Positions 17,066 through 25,983 are shown, counted from the stretch's first letter. The stretch is 64,000 nucleotides of DNA from Erysipelotrichaceae bacterium (GCA_030694975.1 JAUYTU010000017.1:1-64000); one strand, 5' to 3'. A program made the numbers and translations. Notes: generated from the sequence alone by a model not told the origin.

Positions 17066-17447
17066 ATAGATTTTAGTATTTCAAATAATTATATTGAGAT
17101 CTTTTACTTATTATACCATGTCTGTTTGCTATTATCGAAATTCCGCGAATTTAAGATTATACTCTCTATCTCGTTATCTGACAAATTTAAGTCCATGTGA
17201 TATACTTTGTTTGACAACAAGTGTGTTGAAGAATAAGTGCCGATTTAGGCAATAATTTTTCGAGACACGAGATATGCACCCTATTTTCAGTACTTATCAT
17301 ATAACATGTAAATATGAAATCAATCTTCAACCTAGTGCAATTTATTCAACTGTTTTGATGATTTTTTACCTATAACTTAAAAATTAATACTGTTAAAAAT
17401 TTAGTTCAGGTTTGAACTTAAATACGAGGTATTAGGGAGGAACTGGT
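17066..17447. other. Divergent promoter region of the signalling island
   Basis: This 380-nt AT-rich stretch separates the B12-sensor operon from the hybrid c-di-GMP gene. On the minus strand TATAAT boxes occur at 17110-17115 (in GGTATAATAAG) and 17156-17161, either of which could serve the B12-sensor operon. On the plus strand TTGACA occurs near 17212 but without a convincing -10 box. No open frame or strong hairpin is seen. Confidence 0.5.
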
Positions 17448-19328
17448 GTGGAAATGAATAAACTGAAAATATTGGTAATAAGTGATAGTGCTACAAATGC
17501 AAAGTATTTTGAGAATACGATTTCTGAAGCTCTTCCTCAAACGGAAGTTTATATAACCGAAGACAGAGCAGATGCTGTTTTACTTGCAAAAAAAAGAGAA
17601 CCGGACGTAATTCTGATCGATATTTCCATAACGAAATCAGAAAGTTTGAAAATCAGTCGTATAATCAAGAAAGATAAAACCTTGCACATGACTCCGATAC
17701 TTTTTGTCACGGATCTGTCAGAAGATCGGAGTTTGCGCGATAAGGCTATAAAAGCTGGCGCAGAAGCTTTTCTGTTAAAACCCATCGATGATGCTATTTT
17801 GATAACGCAATTAATGGCCATGGCAAAAATCAAAGTGCGCAACATCCTTATTAACGCACAAAACTCAAAACTTGAAACACTAGTTGATCGTCGCACAGGA
17901 GATTTGAAAAAGGAAATTGTGAATCGAAAGAATCTTCAGATAGAATTACGTACGAGCGATGAAATTTTTAAAACATACATTGAGAAAGCGCCGATTGGTA
18001 TTTTTGTTACTGATGCAACAGGTAAGTACGTTGACGTCAATACGATGGCATGTAAACTTATGGGGCGACCAAGAAAAGAAGTCTTAAAACTCTCTCTCTC
18101 CGATTTTTTAATACCTTCTGAATTTGAAAAAATAGCAAAGGAATTCAAAAAGCTTACGGGTAAGAAGATTATAGATGTAGAATACCGCGTCAGAAAAAAG
18201 GACAGTCCGGATTACTGGATCAGTCTTCGTGCAGCAAAGATTAGTGACAACCGCTTTATCACTTTCTGTACAGATATTTCTGCTCGAAAAGAGAAAGAAG
18301 CCAAAGTCGAATATCTCAATTACCACGATTCGTTGACCGGTATAAATAATCGGAAATTTTATGAGGAAGCCATCAATAAACTCGATAACGAAGCGAATTT
18401 TCCTCTGTCTGTACTAATCTGTGATGTTAACGGACTGAAACTCACAAATGACGCTCTGGGTCACGCGGCGGGCGATCGAGTCCTAATTGAAACATCAAAA
18501 ATGCTCAGTAAGCACTTGAGAAAAGATGACGTCTTGGCACGTGTTGGTGGTGATGAATTTTCGATAATATTACCCAAAACAAACAGTCATGAAGCACAAA
18601 AGATTGTTAATAGTATTACCACAGCTTGCCCGGCGTTGAATGTAGATTCCTTAGCTAAGTCGGTTAATATTAGCATCTCCATTGGTTTTGCAACCAAAAC
18701 AAAAAAAGCTGAATCATTTTATGATATCAGCCAATTGGCCGAGGATTACATGTTCAGAAGAAAACTTCTTGAACGCGAGAGTTTCCACAGCAAATTGCTT
18801 GAAACGCTGCGGATAACTTTATTTGAGAGAAGCCATGAAACAGAAGAACATACCTCAAGAATGGCAGTTTTATCCACGAAATTGGGCAAAGCCATGGGTT
18901 TGAGCAATGATGACCTTAACAATCTCACCTTACTATCCTCCTTACATGATATCGGCAAAATAAATATTGATGACAGTATTCTGACAAAACCAGGAAAGTT
19001 AACTGAGGATGAATGGGTTGAAATGAAAAAGCATCCGGCAATCGGATACAGAATTGCGATGGCTTCATCCGAACTTCGCTCAATCGCTGAACTGATTTTG
19101 TGTCACCAAGAGCGTTGGGACGGCAAAGGTTATCCTCAGGGATTGAGTGGTGAAAACATACCGCTACTTTCAAGAATTATTTCAATCGTTGACGCTTATG
19201 ATGCTATGACGCATGATCGTTCGTACCGAAAAGCTCTTTCAAAAGAAGTAGCCATTAATGAAATATCTGTTAACGCAGGCAGTCAATTTGATCCTGAAAT
19301 CGCACAATTGTTTGTATCTTTGATGTAA
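17448..19328 (+). CDS. Receiver-PAS-GGDEF-HD-GYP hybrid protein
   Basis: A 626-residue cytosolic protein with four domains. Residues 6-125 are a response-regulator receiver (phosphoacceptor Asp58, Lys111) and 165-285 a PAS domain. Residues 288-425 are GGDEF with an intact GGDEF (367-371) and RxxD inhibitory site (358-361). Residues 455-626 are HD-GYP with HD at 500-501, HPAIG and GKGYP at 559-563, the c-di-GMP phosphodiesterase form. It can in principle make and degrade c-di-GMP under control of an unidentified histidine kinase. The start is GTG 17448, 7 nt after GGGAGG; ATG 17454 is too far from it. It is divergent from the B12-sensor operon. Confidence 0.92.
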   Translation: MEMNKLKILVISDSATNAKYFENTISEALPQTEVYITEDRADAVLLAKKREPDVILIDISITKSESLKISRIIKKDKTLHMTPILFVTDLSEDRSLRDKAIKAGAEAFLLKPIDDAILITQLMAMAKIKVRNILINAQNSKLETLVDRRTGDLKKEIVNRKNLQIELRTSDEIFKTYIEKAPIGIFVTDATGKYVDVNTMACKLMGRPRKEVLKLSLSDFLIPSEFEKIAKEFKKLTGKKIIDVEYRVRKKDSPDYWISLRAAKISDNRFITFCTDISARKEKEAKVEYLNYHDSLTGINNRKFYEEAINKLDNEANFPLSVLICDVNGLKLTNDALGHAAGDRVLIETSKMLSKHLRKDDVLARVGGDEFSIILPKTNSHEAQKIVNSITTACPALNVDSLAKSVNISISIGFATKTKKAESFYDISQLAEDYMFRRKLLERESFHSKLLETLRITLFERSHETEEHTSRMAVLSTKLGKAMGLSNDDLNNLTLLSSLHDIGKINIDDSILTKPGKLTEDEWVEMKKHPAIGYRIAMASSELRSIAELILCHQERWDGKGYPQGLSGENIPLLSRIISIVDAYDAMTHDRSYRKALSKEVAINEISVNAGSQFDPEIAQLFVSLM

Positions 19329-19354
19329 TTCATCAAATGATTGATGTTGTATTT

Positions 19355-19378
19355 AAAAAGTCCTGAATGGGACTTTTT
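19355..19378. terminator. Bidirectional terminator
   Basis: AAAAAGTCC (19355-19363) pairs with GGACTTTTT (19370-19378), giving U-tracts on both strands between two converging genes. Confidence 0.85.
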
Positions 19379-19392
19379 AGTCTAGACAAAAG

Positions 19393-19938
19393 TTATAGGC
19401 CGAAGCTTTGCACGATGTACATCACCAGAACAAGGGTTGCTGCTATTGGCAAAGTAACCTTAAAGGGATTGCCGGATATTTTATGAAATAAGCTGAACTC
19501 ACTATACTTGTCTGTGGTGAGAACACCTCTTTTTGTGAGATTTTCAAACATCATCGCAAATATAACGGTTCCCAATACGATTCCAATAAACCCACCCGTT
19601 ATCGCATCCATCGCTCCAGTTCCGATTGCACCGGCTATGGTTCCAGGGCAGTAGCCTAAAAGTCCGAAACCGACACCAAATATGAGCCCGCCTATGACTG
19701 CATTCTTAATGGATCCTGGTTTGGTCTTAACGGGGACCATGCCTTTAGGATAGAAATAACTCACACCAAGCATCGATACAATAATCGACGTTAGAATTAT
19801 TTTTATAACTGAGAAATCAGTAAGTCTTAACTGCCCCATAATAACATCATAATTGGCTACTCCTCCTTTTTGAAGAAAGAAACCAAACAATATACCAATA
19901 CCAAGTCCTTGTATCAATTTGTTATTTTTCTTTGTCAT
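19393..19938 (-). CDS. YeeE/YedE family sulfur transporter subunit
   Basis: A 181-residue membrane protein with about five helices of the YeeE/YedE family (DUF395), which includes thiosulfate channels. The conserved Cys motif is GYCPGTIAGAIGTGAMDA, near residue 100. It overlaps nothing in the chosen form (start 19938 with GGAGAT upstream); a longer reading to 19959 would overlap the next gene. It and the 170-residue protein encoded just upstream each carry one half of the Cys pattern found in full-length YeeE, so they probably work as a two-part transporter. Sulfur compound transport is inferred from family and operon. Confidence 0.83.
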   Translation of the reverse strand: MTKKNNKLIQGLGIGILFGFFLQKGGVANYDVIMGQLRLTDFSVIKIILTSIIVSMLGVSYFYPKGMVPVKTKPGSIKNAVIGGLIFGVGFGLLGYCPGTIAGAIGTGAMDAITGGFIGIVLGTVIFAMMFENLTKRGVLTTDKYSEFSLFHKISGNPFKVTLPIAATLVLVMYIVQSFGL

Positions 19939-19948
19939 TTTTATCTCC

Positions 19949-20461
19949 TTACATTCCATAAATCAAGAATGCAATCGCAATTCCACCTACAAAAAATGCA
20001 ATCGATGCTACCCAACTGATAACAGATAAAAGACTAGTGCCACTTATACCATGTCCGCTGGTACAGCCATCTGTCCATCGCGATCCTATTCCAAGAAGCA
20101 CTCCTCCGACAAGAGCGACAACAAATCGCAAAGTCGAGCTGTCTGATATTTCATTAGCCCACATGTTTGGCACCATATCAAAAGCCAAACTACCCGAAAG
20201 CAACGCCGAGATAAACGCTCCCAAGATGATTCCGACAATTAACATAATTCCCCAATCAAGCGATAGTTTACTTTTTTGATAATATGCGTTTTGCTCAACT
20301 TTTTCTTTATTAAACATACGATAAACAATGCCACCCAGTTTCATAAAACTGGTAGATGCTCCCAGCGGTTTTTTAGAAACCAACAGTGCACCAACATTTA
20401 AAAGTCCAATCAGGATGCCTATAATATAAGGCGACCATCTTTCGAGTATTAAGAAATCCAT
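19949..20461 (-). CDS. YeeE/YedE family sulfur transporter subunit
   Basis: A 170-residue membrane protein of the YeeE/YedE family, companion of the following gene 10 nt downstream. Its signature is GIGSRWTDGCTSGHGISGTS near residues 120-140, where the Cys is proposed in the family to handle thiosulfate through transient persulfide-like contacts. Four hydrophobic helices are visible. It lies in an operon with an SLC13-type permease and a metallo-beta-lactamase/rhodanese protein, which supports a role in moving thiosulfate or other reduced sulfur across the membrane. Confidence 0.85.
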   Translation of the reverse strand: MDFLILERWSPYIIGILIGLLNVGALLVSKKPLGASTSFMKLGGIVYRMFNKEKVEQNAYYQKSKLSLDWGIMLIVGIILGAFISALLSGSLAFDMVPNMWANEISDSSTLRFVVALVGGVLLGIGSRWTDGCTSGHGISGTSLLSVISWVASIAFFVGGIAIAFLIYGM

Positions 20462-20485
20462 TTTTATCCTCCTTTGAAAGGTTTG

Positions 20486-22276
20486 TTAAATATAAAAGAA
20501 ATATACAAGCAATGTCGATACAAGCAGAAATATGATACTCATGAGCCCTCCGGCTTTGATGAAGTCAGCATTCTTATAATTGCCCGCACTCATAATATAC
20601 GCATTTACTTGATGTGTTGGTAAAATAAAAGCATTTGAGGCAGCTACGGCGACAAGTAAGGCCAATCCTCTGGGGTCGATACCAAAACTCTCACCCATGA
20701 TTAATATTAGTGGTACTAATAATACCGTTGCTGCAACATTGGACATAAACAATGAGAAGAAAGAAGTAATCAATCCAATAACTACTAATATAAATATGAC
20801 CGGCCATGATTCAACAATATTTATGATGGCCTCTGCGACTAAGGTTGCAGCACCTGTCTTTTCAAAGGCTATTCCCAGCGGTATAAGACCTGCAAGCAGA
20901 AACACGGTTTTCCAATCGATGGCTTTATAAAGTTCTTCCTTGAGAATGACCTTGGTAAAAAGCATCATGATGGCCGCCGAAAGGAAACTTAAAGCCAATG
21001 GGACACCGAGAAGTACCAACACGATACTTTCTCCCAGAATCAGCATTGCAGGGATTTTCTTATCAGTCCTTGAAATTTCCGCTACCCGTATAATTTGCTG
21101 ACTGATAACTACGAAATCCTTTGAATCCTTTAGACTTGCAAGATCTTCCCATCTTCCAAAAACAATGGCTTTAAGTCCTGGCTTTATTTCTGAATCTATG
21201 ACATCCATTCGGTTTCCATCATTATTAATGTAGACAATCGGTTCAATTTTGTAGTTTTTCCTTAAAGCTATTTCTTCAATGGATTTACCCTTCAGACTTG
21301 AATCCGGTGGAAGAATAATTTCAGCAAACCCAGCTTCCTTGTCATCCTGAAGCTCTGCGAATACATTCAAATGATCCTTGATTTTTAAATTAAAAGTTGT
21401 AACAAACTGCTTTAACTGGTCTTCTTCCCCAAAGATTGCTAAGCTTTGTCCTTTTTTGAACGTAGTTTTTCGCCATGGAATGTAGATTTTGCTTCCAGAC
21501 TCCCAAAGAGCAAGAATGTGAATCCCTGAATCCTTCCACACCTCAAGTGAGTCAATGGTCTTACCGATTAACTTATTGTCATTCTCTATGTCCACTTCAT
21601 AGATCTTGTTTGGAAGATCATAGATATCAAGAAGTTCATCTTTTAAAGCGGAGTCATCCTCCTTTTTTGATGGCAAAACAAACTTAGAGAAAAAGAAAAA
21701 GTATAATGTACCTGCAATAAGAAGGCTTAAACCGATCGGAGTCACGCTGAACATACCAAAACTATCATATCCGCCATCTGCTAGCAAATCATTTAAAATT
21801 ATCAGAGGTCCTGAGGCAACCATGGTAATTGTTCCACCGATAATTCCGGAGAATGCCATTGGCATAATTAGTCTTTGCTGATTGATTCCCGATTGATTGC
21901 CGATTTTCTTAACAGCTGGCAAAAACAGCGCAACCGCCCCAATGTTTTGCATAAAGGATGAAATGATCCCCGTCACACCCATCACCGTGGCAATTACGAT
22001 ATTCTCTTCATTTCTAATCTTCTTCATAATTATCTGTGCCAAACCATCCATTATTCCTGTTTTTTCAATCCCATATCCCATAATCATGACGCCTATGATT
22101 GCCATCACTGCATTGGATGAAAATCCTGAAAATGCCTGTTCTAAAGAGATGACACCTGTCCATGCCAATGTAAGCATGATAATAATAGACGCCACATCAT
22201 TTCTGATATTTTCTATGGAAAACATAATGACTGCGGCAAAAAGTATTATAAATACGATAATTACATCAGTACTCAT
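20486..22276 (-). CDS. SLC13-type permease with two RCK-C domains
   Basis: A 596-residue polytopic protein of the divalent anion:sodium symporter (SLC13/CitM-like) superfamily. Two blocks of membrane helices (about 1-190 and 395-596) flank a cytoplasmic insert with two TrkA-C (RCK_C) domains at about 200-370 (IGKTIDSLEVWKDSGIHILALW; LKGKSIEEIALRKNYKI). The helix-break motif FMQNIGAVALFLP in the first half has the counterpart FMSNVAATVLLVPLIL in the second. Members of this shape carry sulfate, thiosulfate or dicarboxylates. The operon points to a sulfur oxyanion. Start 22276 has GGGAGAG at good spacing. Confidence 0.85.
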   Translation of the reverse strand: MSTDVIIVFIILFAAVIMFSIENIRNDVASIIIMLTLAWTGVISLEQAFSGFSSNAVMAIIGVMIMGYGIEKTGIMDGLAQIIMKKIRNEENIVIATVMGVTGIISSFMQNIGAVALFLPAVKKIGNQSGINQQRLIMPMAFSGIIGGTITMVASGPLIILNDLLADGGYDSFGMFSVTPIGLSLLIAGTLYFFFFSKFVLPSKKEDDSALKDELLDIYDLPNKIYEVDIENDNKLIGKTIDSLEVWKDSGIHILALWESGSKIYIPWRKTTFKKGQSLAIFGEEDQLKQFVTTFNLKIKDHLNVFAELQDDKEAGFAEIILPPDSSLKGKSIEEIALRKNYKIEPIVYINNDGNRMDVIDSEIKPGLKAIVFGRWEDLASLKDSKDFVVISQQIIRVAEISRTDKKIPAMLILGESIVLVLLGVPLALSFLSAAIMMLFTKVILKEELYKAIDWKTVFLLAGLIPLGIAFEKTGAATLVAEAIINIVESWPVIFILVVIGLITSFFSLFMSNVAATVLLVPLILIMGESFGIDPRGLALLVAVAASNAFILPTHQVNAYIMSAGNYKNADFIKAGGLMSIIFLLVSTLLVYFFYI

Positions 22277-22320
22277 GGCTGCTCTCCCATGCATTATAAA
22301 ACAAGAACGTCAAATTGATT

Positions 22321-23673
22321 TTAAACAAAGTTTCTGTACATCTCTATGCCGCCGGTAATGACCACAACATCGTACCCCTTGGTTGTGAGGTATGCTGCAG
22401 CGGTTGTCGCTCTATTGCCCGAACCACAAAGAATGTATAATCTCTTTTTCAAATCCAATTTGCCTAAGCTCTCATAGAGACTCTTTAGTGGAATGCTTAC
22501 TTTGTTCTTATCTGGATCTTTTTTCTCAACCTCGTTATCATTCCTAATGTCTAACAGTATAAAGTCATGGTTCTTCGTCATTTCCTTATACGCCTTCGCA
22601 GATATTGTAGCCAGTTGTTCAACTTCATGACCGTTTTGCTGCCACATTTCGATGCCATCCGGTAAGTATCCGACGATGTTGTCAAATCCCATTCTTCTGC
22701 AATACCAATAGATCTCTTCCATCTCGCCGATTTGTCCATCAATGACAAATGCTATTTTTTCTTCCGGCATGAATATGGAGCCCAAAAATGCAGAGATGTT
22801 TCCTTTGGGTAAATAGATGGACCCCGGAATATGTCCGCCAATAAAACCTTCTTTTGTTCTGGCATCCAACAGAATAATCTTATCCTTCATCTTAACGATT
22901 TCATCTACTGTCAGCACATTGAGAATAACTTCATCACCAACAAAATCACTGCCCTTTACGTTAAGTTCTTCCATTCGTTCAAAATATCTTGGCTTGATCC
23001 TCATTCTTGCAAAATCCTCAACGAATAATTTCTTTGAGTTAAATTGCAACAGCCTGTTTGTAATCTTTTCATATCCAAAGGAAGATGAATCTCGTTCATC
23101 CATGGATTCACCGCACGCAGACCCTGCACCGTGAGCCGGGCAAAGTATCACGTGATCACCCATTGGTAACAACTTTTCAAAAACACTCTTGTATAAAAGT
23201 TCTGTCATTTTCTCCAGATTTTCCTCACCATAAAAGTCCGTTCTGCCAAGGTCTCCCATAAACAGACAGTCACCCGTGAACACCATGAAGGCTTTTTTTA
23301 CTTTTTCTTCATAGACCGCATAACTCATGTGACCCAAGGTGTGTCCGGGGGTGTGAATGGCTTTCAGTGTAATCTCGCCGATGACAAGTTCAAACCCATC
23401 CCTAATTTTCTCACCATAAACATGTTTCAAGTCCTCGTGAGCAGAAATGTAAATGGTTGCTCCGGTTTTTTCTGCCAACTCCATTGATCCCGCAATAAAA
23501 TCTTCGTTTCGATGAGTTTCAAAAATGTATTTGATTCTCATACCGGCTTCTCTTGCTTCATGCATGTAAACCTGCACATCCCTCATAGGATCGATGATGG
23601 CGATGTCGTTACCATCACCGATCATGTATGAATAATGTGATAATCCTTTAGTTTCGATTTTCTTAAAAAACAT
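22321..23673 (-). CDS. Metallo-beta-lactamase fold protein with two rhodanese domains
   Basis: A 450-residue protein of the persulfide dioxygenase/CstB-like group. Residues 1-240 are the metallo-beta-lactamase fold, with HTPGHTLGHMSY, TGDCLFMGDLGRTD and CPAHGAGSACG. The first metal motif is THRNED, not THxHxD, so the metal site differs from ETHE1. The first rhodanese (about 260-345) has Asp where the catalytic Cys should be (VIDGQIG). The second (about 365-450) keeps it (ILCGSGNRATT). It probably processes persulfide or thiosulfate sulfur taken up by the permeases of the same operon. Whether it is a dioxygenase is doubtful given the metal-site change. Confidence 0.83.
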   Translation of the reverse strand: MFFKKIETKGLSHYSYMIGDGNDIAIIDPMRDVQVYMHEAREAGMRIKYIFETHRNEDFIAGSMELAEKTGATIYISAHEDLKHVYGEKIRDGFELVIGEITLKAIHTPGHTLGHMSYAVYEEKVKKAFMVFTGDCLFMGDLGRTDFYGEENLEKMTELLYKSVFEKLLPMGDHVILCPAHGAGSACGESMDERDSSSFGYEKITNRLLQFNSKKLFVEDFARMRIKPRYFERMEELNVKGSDFVGDEVILNVLTVDEIVKMKDKIILLDARTKEGFIGGHIPGSIYLPKGNISAFLGSIFMPEEKIAFVIDGQIGEMEEIYWYCRRMGFDNIVGYLPDGIEMWQQNGHEVEQLATISAKAYKEMTKNHDFILLDIRNDNEVEKKDPDKNKVSIPLKSLYESLGKLDLKKRLYILCGSGNRATTAAAYLTTKGYDVVVITGGIEMYRNFV

Positions 23674-24034
23674 TAATTTTCTCCTTAATTTTCATTAGTT
23701 ATTTACGTATTCTAAGCTCTATTTTTCACAGCATAAATGAGTCTATTATCCTTAAAAAGAACAATATTCCCTTTTTTTGTCCACTAAAACAAACACCTGC
23801 TACGAATTATTGAGCAATGTGTCTGGCAGTATCTGACTATACATTTTATATCCGCTTTCAACTCAAAGAGTTGCTTCCACATATAATTATACCTTTAATG
23901 CCATATTTTGTCCATATTATCGGTGCAATGCTAGCTCGAGCCCCAGATCATAGTATGATTTTTTGATACTCAAAAAGCCATTATGGTTCAATGGTTGCAT
24001 TAATTAAATATCTCATTTTGGGGTAAATACAAAA
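23674..24034. other. Intergenic region upstream of the sulfur operon
   Basis: About 360 nt of AT-rich sequence holding the presumed promoter of the sulfur operon. A short inverted repeat CAACTCAAAGAGTTG occurs near 23860-23874. No open frame with a ribosome-binding site was found on either strand. Confidence 0.4.
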
Positions 24035-24064
24035 AAACCATCTGATCGTGAAATCTAATGGTTT
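24035..24064 (-). terminator. Terminator after the DUF305 gene
   Basis: AAACCAT and ATGGTTT arms with inner GAT/ATC pairing, followed on the minus strand by a T7 run. Confidence 0.7.
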
Positions 24065-24099
24065 ATTAATTATTGAATCAAATCTCTGAATAACCGGAT

Positions 24100-24555
24100 T
24101 TAATTATCTTTACTGTTAATATCTTCGATTAATTCTTGCATTCTCTTAATCTCTTTTCGCTGTGCTTCAATGATCTCATTGGCTAACTCTTGCACGCGAG
24201 GGTCCTTGAAATTAGCACGTTCACTGGTCAATATGGCAATCGAATGATGTGGAATCATTGCTCTCATATATGAGCTATCATCGACTGTCGTTTGGCTTCG
24301 GACTAAGTACAGAGATGAACCAAAGACTACTATGCTTACTAATAATATTCCAATATTCAGCCTTTTATCCTTAAGCATGTTTAACATAAAAGCCAACATA
24401 ACTATAGCCATTGATGACCCCATGAGTATGGACATATAGAGCCTTGTCTCACTGAAATACACATGATCTAAACTATAGGTGTTTAAGTATGTAAAGATAA
24501 ACATTAAAACGGTGGACGTCAAAATCATGGCTGCGAACCTTATATAATTCTTCAT
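24100..24555 (-). CDS. DUF305 family membrane protein
   Basis: A 151-residue protein with three hydrophobic helices in residues 1-85 and a C-terminal helical DUF305 segment. The family pattern is clear: YMRAMIPHHSIAILTSERA, then DPRVQELANEIIEAQRKEIKRM. DUF305 domains are ferritin-like helical bundles, often linked with copper or other metal handling through the HH pair and Met residues. The domain should face the outside or the membrane surface. It is a single-gene unit with its own terminator. Confidence 0.83.
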   Translation of the reverse strand: MKNYIRFAAMILTSTVLMFIFTYLNTYSLDHVYFSETRLYMSILMGSSMAIVMLAFMLNMLKDKRLNIGILLVSIVVFGSSLYLVRSQTTVDDSSYMRAMIPHHSIAILTSERANFKDPRVQELANEIIEAQRKEIKRMQELIEDINSKDN

Positions 24556-24739
24556 ATTAAAAATCTCCTTTTGTAAGTTTTCTTATCTTACTTGTTTTTT
24601 TATCCAAAACTGTAAAGCATTGACACCGATTATGACAGATACTAATGCCTTGCTAATTTTATTGTATCCCTATTTCCAAGCTGTGTCTAACAATGAGCAT
24701 GTTATGAAACGGTGATTGATCTATTTGATTCATATAAAA

Positions 24740-24774
24740 ACCATCGATGACAAATTGCTTTGTTGATCGATGGT
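24740..24774 (-). terminator. Terminator of the tRNA cluster
   Basis: ACCATCGAT (24740-24748) pairs with ATCGATGGT (24766-24774); the loop can pair further, and the minus strand continues TTTTTATAT. It lies 10 nt after the last tRNA gene. Confidence 0.8.
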
Positions 24775-24783
24775 GTTGTTTTC

Positions 24784-24859
24784 TGGTGGAGCTGAAGGGA
24801 CTCGAACCCTCGACCCCAACGCTGCCAGCGTTGTGCTCTTCCAGCTGAGCTACAGCCCC
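24784..24859 (-). tRNA. tRNA-Ala (GGC)
   Basis: A 76-nt cloverleaf with acceptor GGGGCTG/CAGCTCC, encoded CCA end, TTCGAGTC T-loop and anticodon loop CTGGCAG giving anticodon GGC for the Ala codon GCC. It is the last of four tRNA genes in one cluster. Confidence 0.93.
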
Positions 24860-24866
24860 ATAATCT

Positions 24867-24943
24867 TGGTCGGGACGACAGGATTTGAACCTGCGACCTC
24901 TTGCTCCCGAAGCAAGCGCACTACCAAGCTGTGCTACGTCCCG
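24867..24943 (-). tRNA. tRNA-Pro (CGG)
   Basis: A 77-nt cloverleaf with acceptor CGGGACG/CGTCCCG, encoded CCA, TTCAAATC T-loop and anticodon loop TTCGGGA giving anticodon CGG for codon CCG. Confidence 0.92.
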
Positions 24944-24960
24944 GCATAAACAAAAAAAAT

Positions 24961-25036
24961 TGGCGCGCCCGACAGGAATCGAACCTGTAGCCTTTTGAAT
25001 CGGAATCAAACGCGCTATCCGTTGCGCCACGGGCGC
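24961..25036 (-). tRNA. tRNA-Arg (CCG)
   Basis: A 76-nt cloverleaf with acceptor GCGCCCG/CGGGCGC, encoded CCA, TTCGATTC T-loop and anticodon loop TTCCGAT giving anticodon CCG for codon CGG. Confidence 0.92.
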
Positions 25037-25049
25037 ACATATATAAAAA

Positions 25050-25125
25050 TGGTGGACACTAAGGGACTCGAACCCCTGACCCTCTGCACGTCAAGCAGAT
25101 GCTCTCCCAACTGAGCTAAGTGTCC
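25050..25125 (-). tRNA. tRNA-Val (GAC)
   Basis: A 76-nt cloverleaf with acceptor GGACACT/AGTGTCC, encoded CCA, TTCGAGTC T-loop and anticodon loop TTGACGT giving anticodon GAC for codon GTC. First of the cluster in the direction of transcription. Confidence 0.92.
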
Positions 25126-25189
25126 ATCGCTGTGCCATAAAATATTAGCACAAAAAAAGCAATTAATCAATGACCAAACCTACACAAAC

Positions 25190-25417
25190 CTATCTCTTTA
25201 CCACAAAAACAGTTTCACCCGGATTTATCGTTTTGATTTTTCCGATGACCTTATGATGCTCATACTTACTGACAAAAGTCCTTAAACGGACACCCGACTG
25301 ATAGCCATGAATAACGGCTACCTCCGTAGCTTCTTTGGGCAGTCGGTCTAAAAAACGATCGAGAACCAGTTTCGCCTCATACACCGTTAACCCATGCAAA
25401 TCGACGGTCATTTTCAT
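25190..25417 (-). CDS. Stand-alone Smr domain protein
   Basis: A 75-residue protein made only of a small MutS-related (Smr) domain: VDLHGLTVYEAKLVLDRFL at the start and VIHGYQSGVRLRTFV in the middle. In MutS2 this domain is a nuclease placed at the C-terminus; a free-standing version may nick branched DNA or cleave RNA. The usual HGxGxGxLR motif is HGYQSGVRLR here, so one Gly is shifted. Its start overlaps the end of the DtxR-family gene by 4 nt, so it is the last gene of the feo operon, an unexpected companion. Confidence 0.85.
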   Translation of the reverse strand: MKMTVDLHGLTVYEAKLVLDRFLDRLPKEATEVAVIHGYQSGVRLRTFVSKYEHHKVIGKIKTINPGETVFVVKR

Positions 25418-25806
25418 GATTCGCCAAGAAACCGATCGACATGATCACTCAGACGGTCCACTGTGTCCTCACAAACCACATGTTCAATCTTACATGCTTC
25501 TTCATCCGCACGTTCATCACTTAAACCCAAAACATCGGTCAGAAAGAGTTTGATCACGGTATGACGATGCAAAATCTTCTTAGCTTGCTCTTTGCCTAAG
25601 TCAGTCAGGAAAATAACCGAATAGCGCTGTTGCTCAATTAACCCACCTTCGACCAAGCTTTTAAGTGCGCGGTTTACACTTGGCTTTGCGACGTGCAACT
25701 TCTCCGCAACATCGACGGAGCGCACCCCTTTTTTATCTTGATTCAATACATAAATAGCTTCCAAATAATCCTCAATAGAAGGTGTCAGCTTATCTTTTTC
25801 TGTCAT
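25414..25806 (-). CDS. DtxR/MntR family metal-dependent repressor
   Basis: A 130-residue regulator with an N-terminal winged helix (LTPSIEDYLEAIYVLNQDKKGV, VDVAEKLHVAKPSVNRALKSL) and a metal-binding dimer domain with EEACKIEHVVCEDTVDRL. The E-x-C-x-x-E-H pattern gives typical metal ligands, and the C-terminal SH3-like domain of long DtxR members is missing, as in MntR. Its location inside the feo operon suggests iron as co-repressor. A matching palindrome overlaps the feoA start region. The start at 25806 is coupled to the Cys-rich gene by an ATGA overlap, with GGAGG 6 nt upstream. Confidence 0.88.
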   Translation of the reverse strand: MTEKDKLTPSIEDYLEAIYVLNQDKKGVRSVDVAEKLHVAKPSVNRALKSLVEGGLIEQQRYSVIFLTDLGKEQAKKILHRHTVIKLFLTDVLGLSDERADEEACKIEHVVCEDTVDRLSDHVDRFLGES

Positions 25807-25979
25807 TTTACTACCTCCGAATGACAATTGTCTTTCTCAACATCTTTCAAACAACAATCTGTCGCATATTTGCATGAACCGCAGGTAATCGAACGTCCCT
25901 TACGTTTCGAAACGATCATCCGATAAACGATCACTGATAATAGAATTGCGAGAATACCGCCAACGATGTAATCACCCAT
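25803..25979 (-). CDS. FeoB-associated Cys-rich membrane protein
   Basis: A 58-residue protein in an open frame shorter than usual annotation limits. One N-terminal membrane helix (YIVGGILAILLSVIVYRMIV) is followed by a basic turn SKRKGRS and a Cys-rich tail with CGSCKYATDCC and NC near the end, five Cys in all. Such small proteins regularly follow feoB and are thought to assist iron transfer or assembly of the FeoB pore. It begins 4 nt after the feoB stop, with GAGGTG as ribosome-binding site, and its TGA overlaps the repressor ATG. Confidence 0.85.
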   Translation of the reverse strand: MGDYIVGGILAILLSVIVYRMIVSKRKGRSITCGSCKYATDCCLKDVEKDNCHSEVVK

Positions 25980-25983
25980 ATTT

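Noticed and set aside
24659-25030. A 123-codon open frame over the tRNA cluster
   Set aside because: It runs through three tRNA genes and gives the typical false peptide with [17 protein letters not shown]; the tRNA cloverleaves explain the sequence.
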